From positions 1 to 13,623 of the forward strand of contig NZ_CAKPXS010000045.1 in assembly GCF_934202235.1 (NCBI RefSeq): a DNA stretch of 13,623 nucleotides, written 5' to 3'. This stretch comes from an uncultured Limosilactobacillus sp. (GTDB lineage Bacteria; Bacillota; Bacilli; Lactobacillales; Lactobacillaceae). The position numbers and the translations under genes were made by a program. How positions within the stretch are numbered: the stretch's first letter is position 1; each line of letters starts with the position of its first letter. The notes below the pieces were generated by a model. The model worked only from the letters and a program-made list of their open reading frames with translations. It ran no database searches and was not told where the DNA came from. This document shows positions 12,571 through 13,623 of this stretch, in pieces.

Positions 12571-13623
12571 ATGGATAAAGAAAAGCAGCTGGCGATTTTT
12601 AAACATATTATTAATACGAAAACGGTCAATAATAACGAAGCAGCCTTGGCTGACTATTTAGCGGGGCTCTTTGAACCTTATGCTGACCAGGGCGTCAAGG
12701 TGGAGAAAGTTAATTATGCGCCGGGACGCGATAACGTGGTTGTCACAATTGGGCACGGCGAAAAGGTTCTTGGGTTTACTGGTCACATGGACGTGGTTGA
12801 TCCTGGTGATCTAACAGCATGGGCAACTGACCCGTTTAAAGCCACGGTAAAAGACGGTAAACTCTATGGTCGTGGGGCCTGTGATATGAAGAGCGGGTTA
12901 GCAGCCGTGGTGGTCGCTTTATTGGAATTGCTAGAACAGGGGGCCAACTTGCCGGGGACGATCAAGCTGCTGGCAACTGTTGGAGAAGAAACTGGTAATT
13001 ACGGAGCAGCGCAACTAACGAAGAAAGGCTACGCTAATGACTTAGATGCCCTCATTGTGTGTGAACCTAACAATGATTTGCATGATGTAACTTATGCCTG
13101 CAAGGGTGTCGTTGACTATTACGTGACGGCGGTTGGCCGGGCTGCACACAGCTCACGTCCGGAAAACGGGATCAATGCGATTGACCACCTGTTTGAATTT
13201 GCGAAGTTGGCAAAGGCCAAGCTCGACCAATTTGACCAGACAGATCCAGCACTGGGCAAACTGACCCACATTGTTTCAAAATTCAATGGTGGGGAACAGA
13301 TTAATAGCGTGCCATCCCGTGCGGTGTTAGCTGGCAATATCCGGACGATCCCGCAATACCCGAACAAGGTTGTTTATGACGCCATTGACAGCACGGTAGC
13401 GGAATTAAACCAACAGCCGGGCTACCATCTCAGTATTCGTTACAGTTTTCCGGAAGAACCAATGGACGGCGATGCTGATTCGGTGTTAATCCAGCAAGTG
13501 CAGGCGACTGCGCAGCAGGTGCTGGGGTGGCAACCGACCCCGACGGTCAGCACTGGTGCTAATGATGGACAGGAGTTTACCCAGGCCGACAAGGAATTTA
13601 CCAGCCTGATCATAGGTCCGGGT
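12571..13623 (+). CDS. M20 metallopeptidase, ArgE/DapE family (3' end cut by window)
   Basis: The first 351 codons are present and the frame is still open at the window edge. M20 enzymes are cytoplasmic zinc hydrolases that deacylate amino acids or cleave small peptides. Visible motifs: GHMDVVDPGD with His72 (metal) and Asp74, GRGACDMKSG with Asp105 (bridging metal ligand), GEETG with Glu139 (general base) and Glu140, and CEPNN with Glu165. An insert-type dimerisation domain covers about 178-290 (KGVVDYYVTAVGRAAHSSRPENGINAI). The last His ligand would lie beyond the window. ArgE (acetylornithine), DapE (succinyl-diaminopimelate) and dipeptidase roles cannot be separated here. GAGGG at 12559-12563 precedes the ATG; it is probably co-transcribed with the lipoprotein gene. 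Confidence 0.9.
   Translation, partial: MDKEKQLAIFKHIINTKTVNNNEAALADYLAGLFEPYADQGVKVEKVNYAPGRDNVVVTIGHGEKVLGFTGHMDVVDPGDLTAWATDPFKATVKDGKLYGRGACDMKSGLAAVVVALLELLEQGANLPGTIKLLATVGEETGNYGAAQLTKKGYANDLDALIVCEPNNDLHDVTYACKGVVDYYVTAVGRAAHSSRPENGINAIDHLFEFAKLAKAKLDQFDQTDPALGKLTHIVSKFNGGEQINSVPSRAVLAGNIRTIPQYPNKVVYDAIDSTVAELNQQPGYHLSIRYSFPEEPMDGDADSVLIQQVQATAQQVLGWQPTPTVSTGANDGQEFTQADKEFTSLIIGPG

Overview
The window reads as chromosomal DNA of a lactic acid bacterium. GC is close to half, Shine-Dalgarno sites are strong, the RNase P RNA is B-type, and gene order matches the Lactobacillaceae/Bacillales. A Limosilactobacillus-like member is my best guess; that is inference, since no species marker was compared. 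I see no insertion sequence, prophage, CRISPR array or tRNA.

Layout. (1) 1-2956, minus strand: recU and pbp1A (ponA) form an operon ending in a long-stem terminator. (2) 2957-3036: a short divergent region with two overlapping extended -10 elements, one for recU-pbp1A and one for ypsA. (3) 3037-5743, plus strand: ypsA, gpsB, rnpB and an RlmL-type rRNA methyltransferase, the cell-division and RNA-processing cluster known from Bacillus. (4) 5781-6170, minus strand: a small RNase HI-like gene. (5) 6198-11520, plus strand: five tightly packed genes (EbsA-family, lspA, rluD, carA-like, carB-like) ending in a strong terminator. (6) 11590-13623, plus strand: a promoter, a possible 10-codon leader peptide, an amino-acid-binding lipoprotein, and an M20 metallopeptidase cut by the window end.

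Most notable is the carA/carB-like pair at 7947-11520. It occupies the place after lspA-rluD where Bacillus and relatives carry the pyrimidine (pyr) operon, but pyrR, pyrP, pyrB and pyrC are absent. Both reading frames are long and unbroken, yet the products look catalytically dead. The small subunit has lost its glutaminase Cys, His and Glu (now Gly247, Phe332, Asp334). The large subunit is about 830 residues instead of about 1060-1070: both ATP-grasp sites have lost signature residues, part of the second ATP-grasp domain is missing, and the C-terminal allosteric domain is absent. Two intact, adjacent, degenerate subunits suggest a retained pseudo-carbamoyl-phosphate-synthase with another role, or less likely a slowly decaying remnant.

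Other points: recU has no ATG, GTG or TTG start that gives a full-length protein and appears to start at AUU behind a good ribosome binding site; gpsB probably starts at TTG; the RNase HI-like protein has His in place of the last active-site Asp; and PBP1A ends in a polyserine tail.
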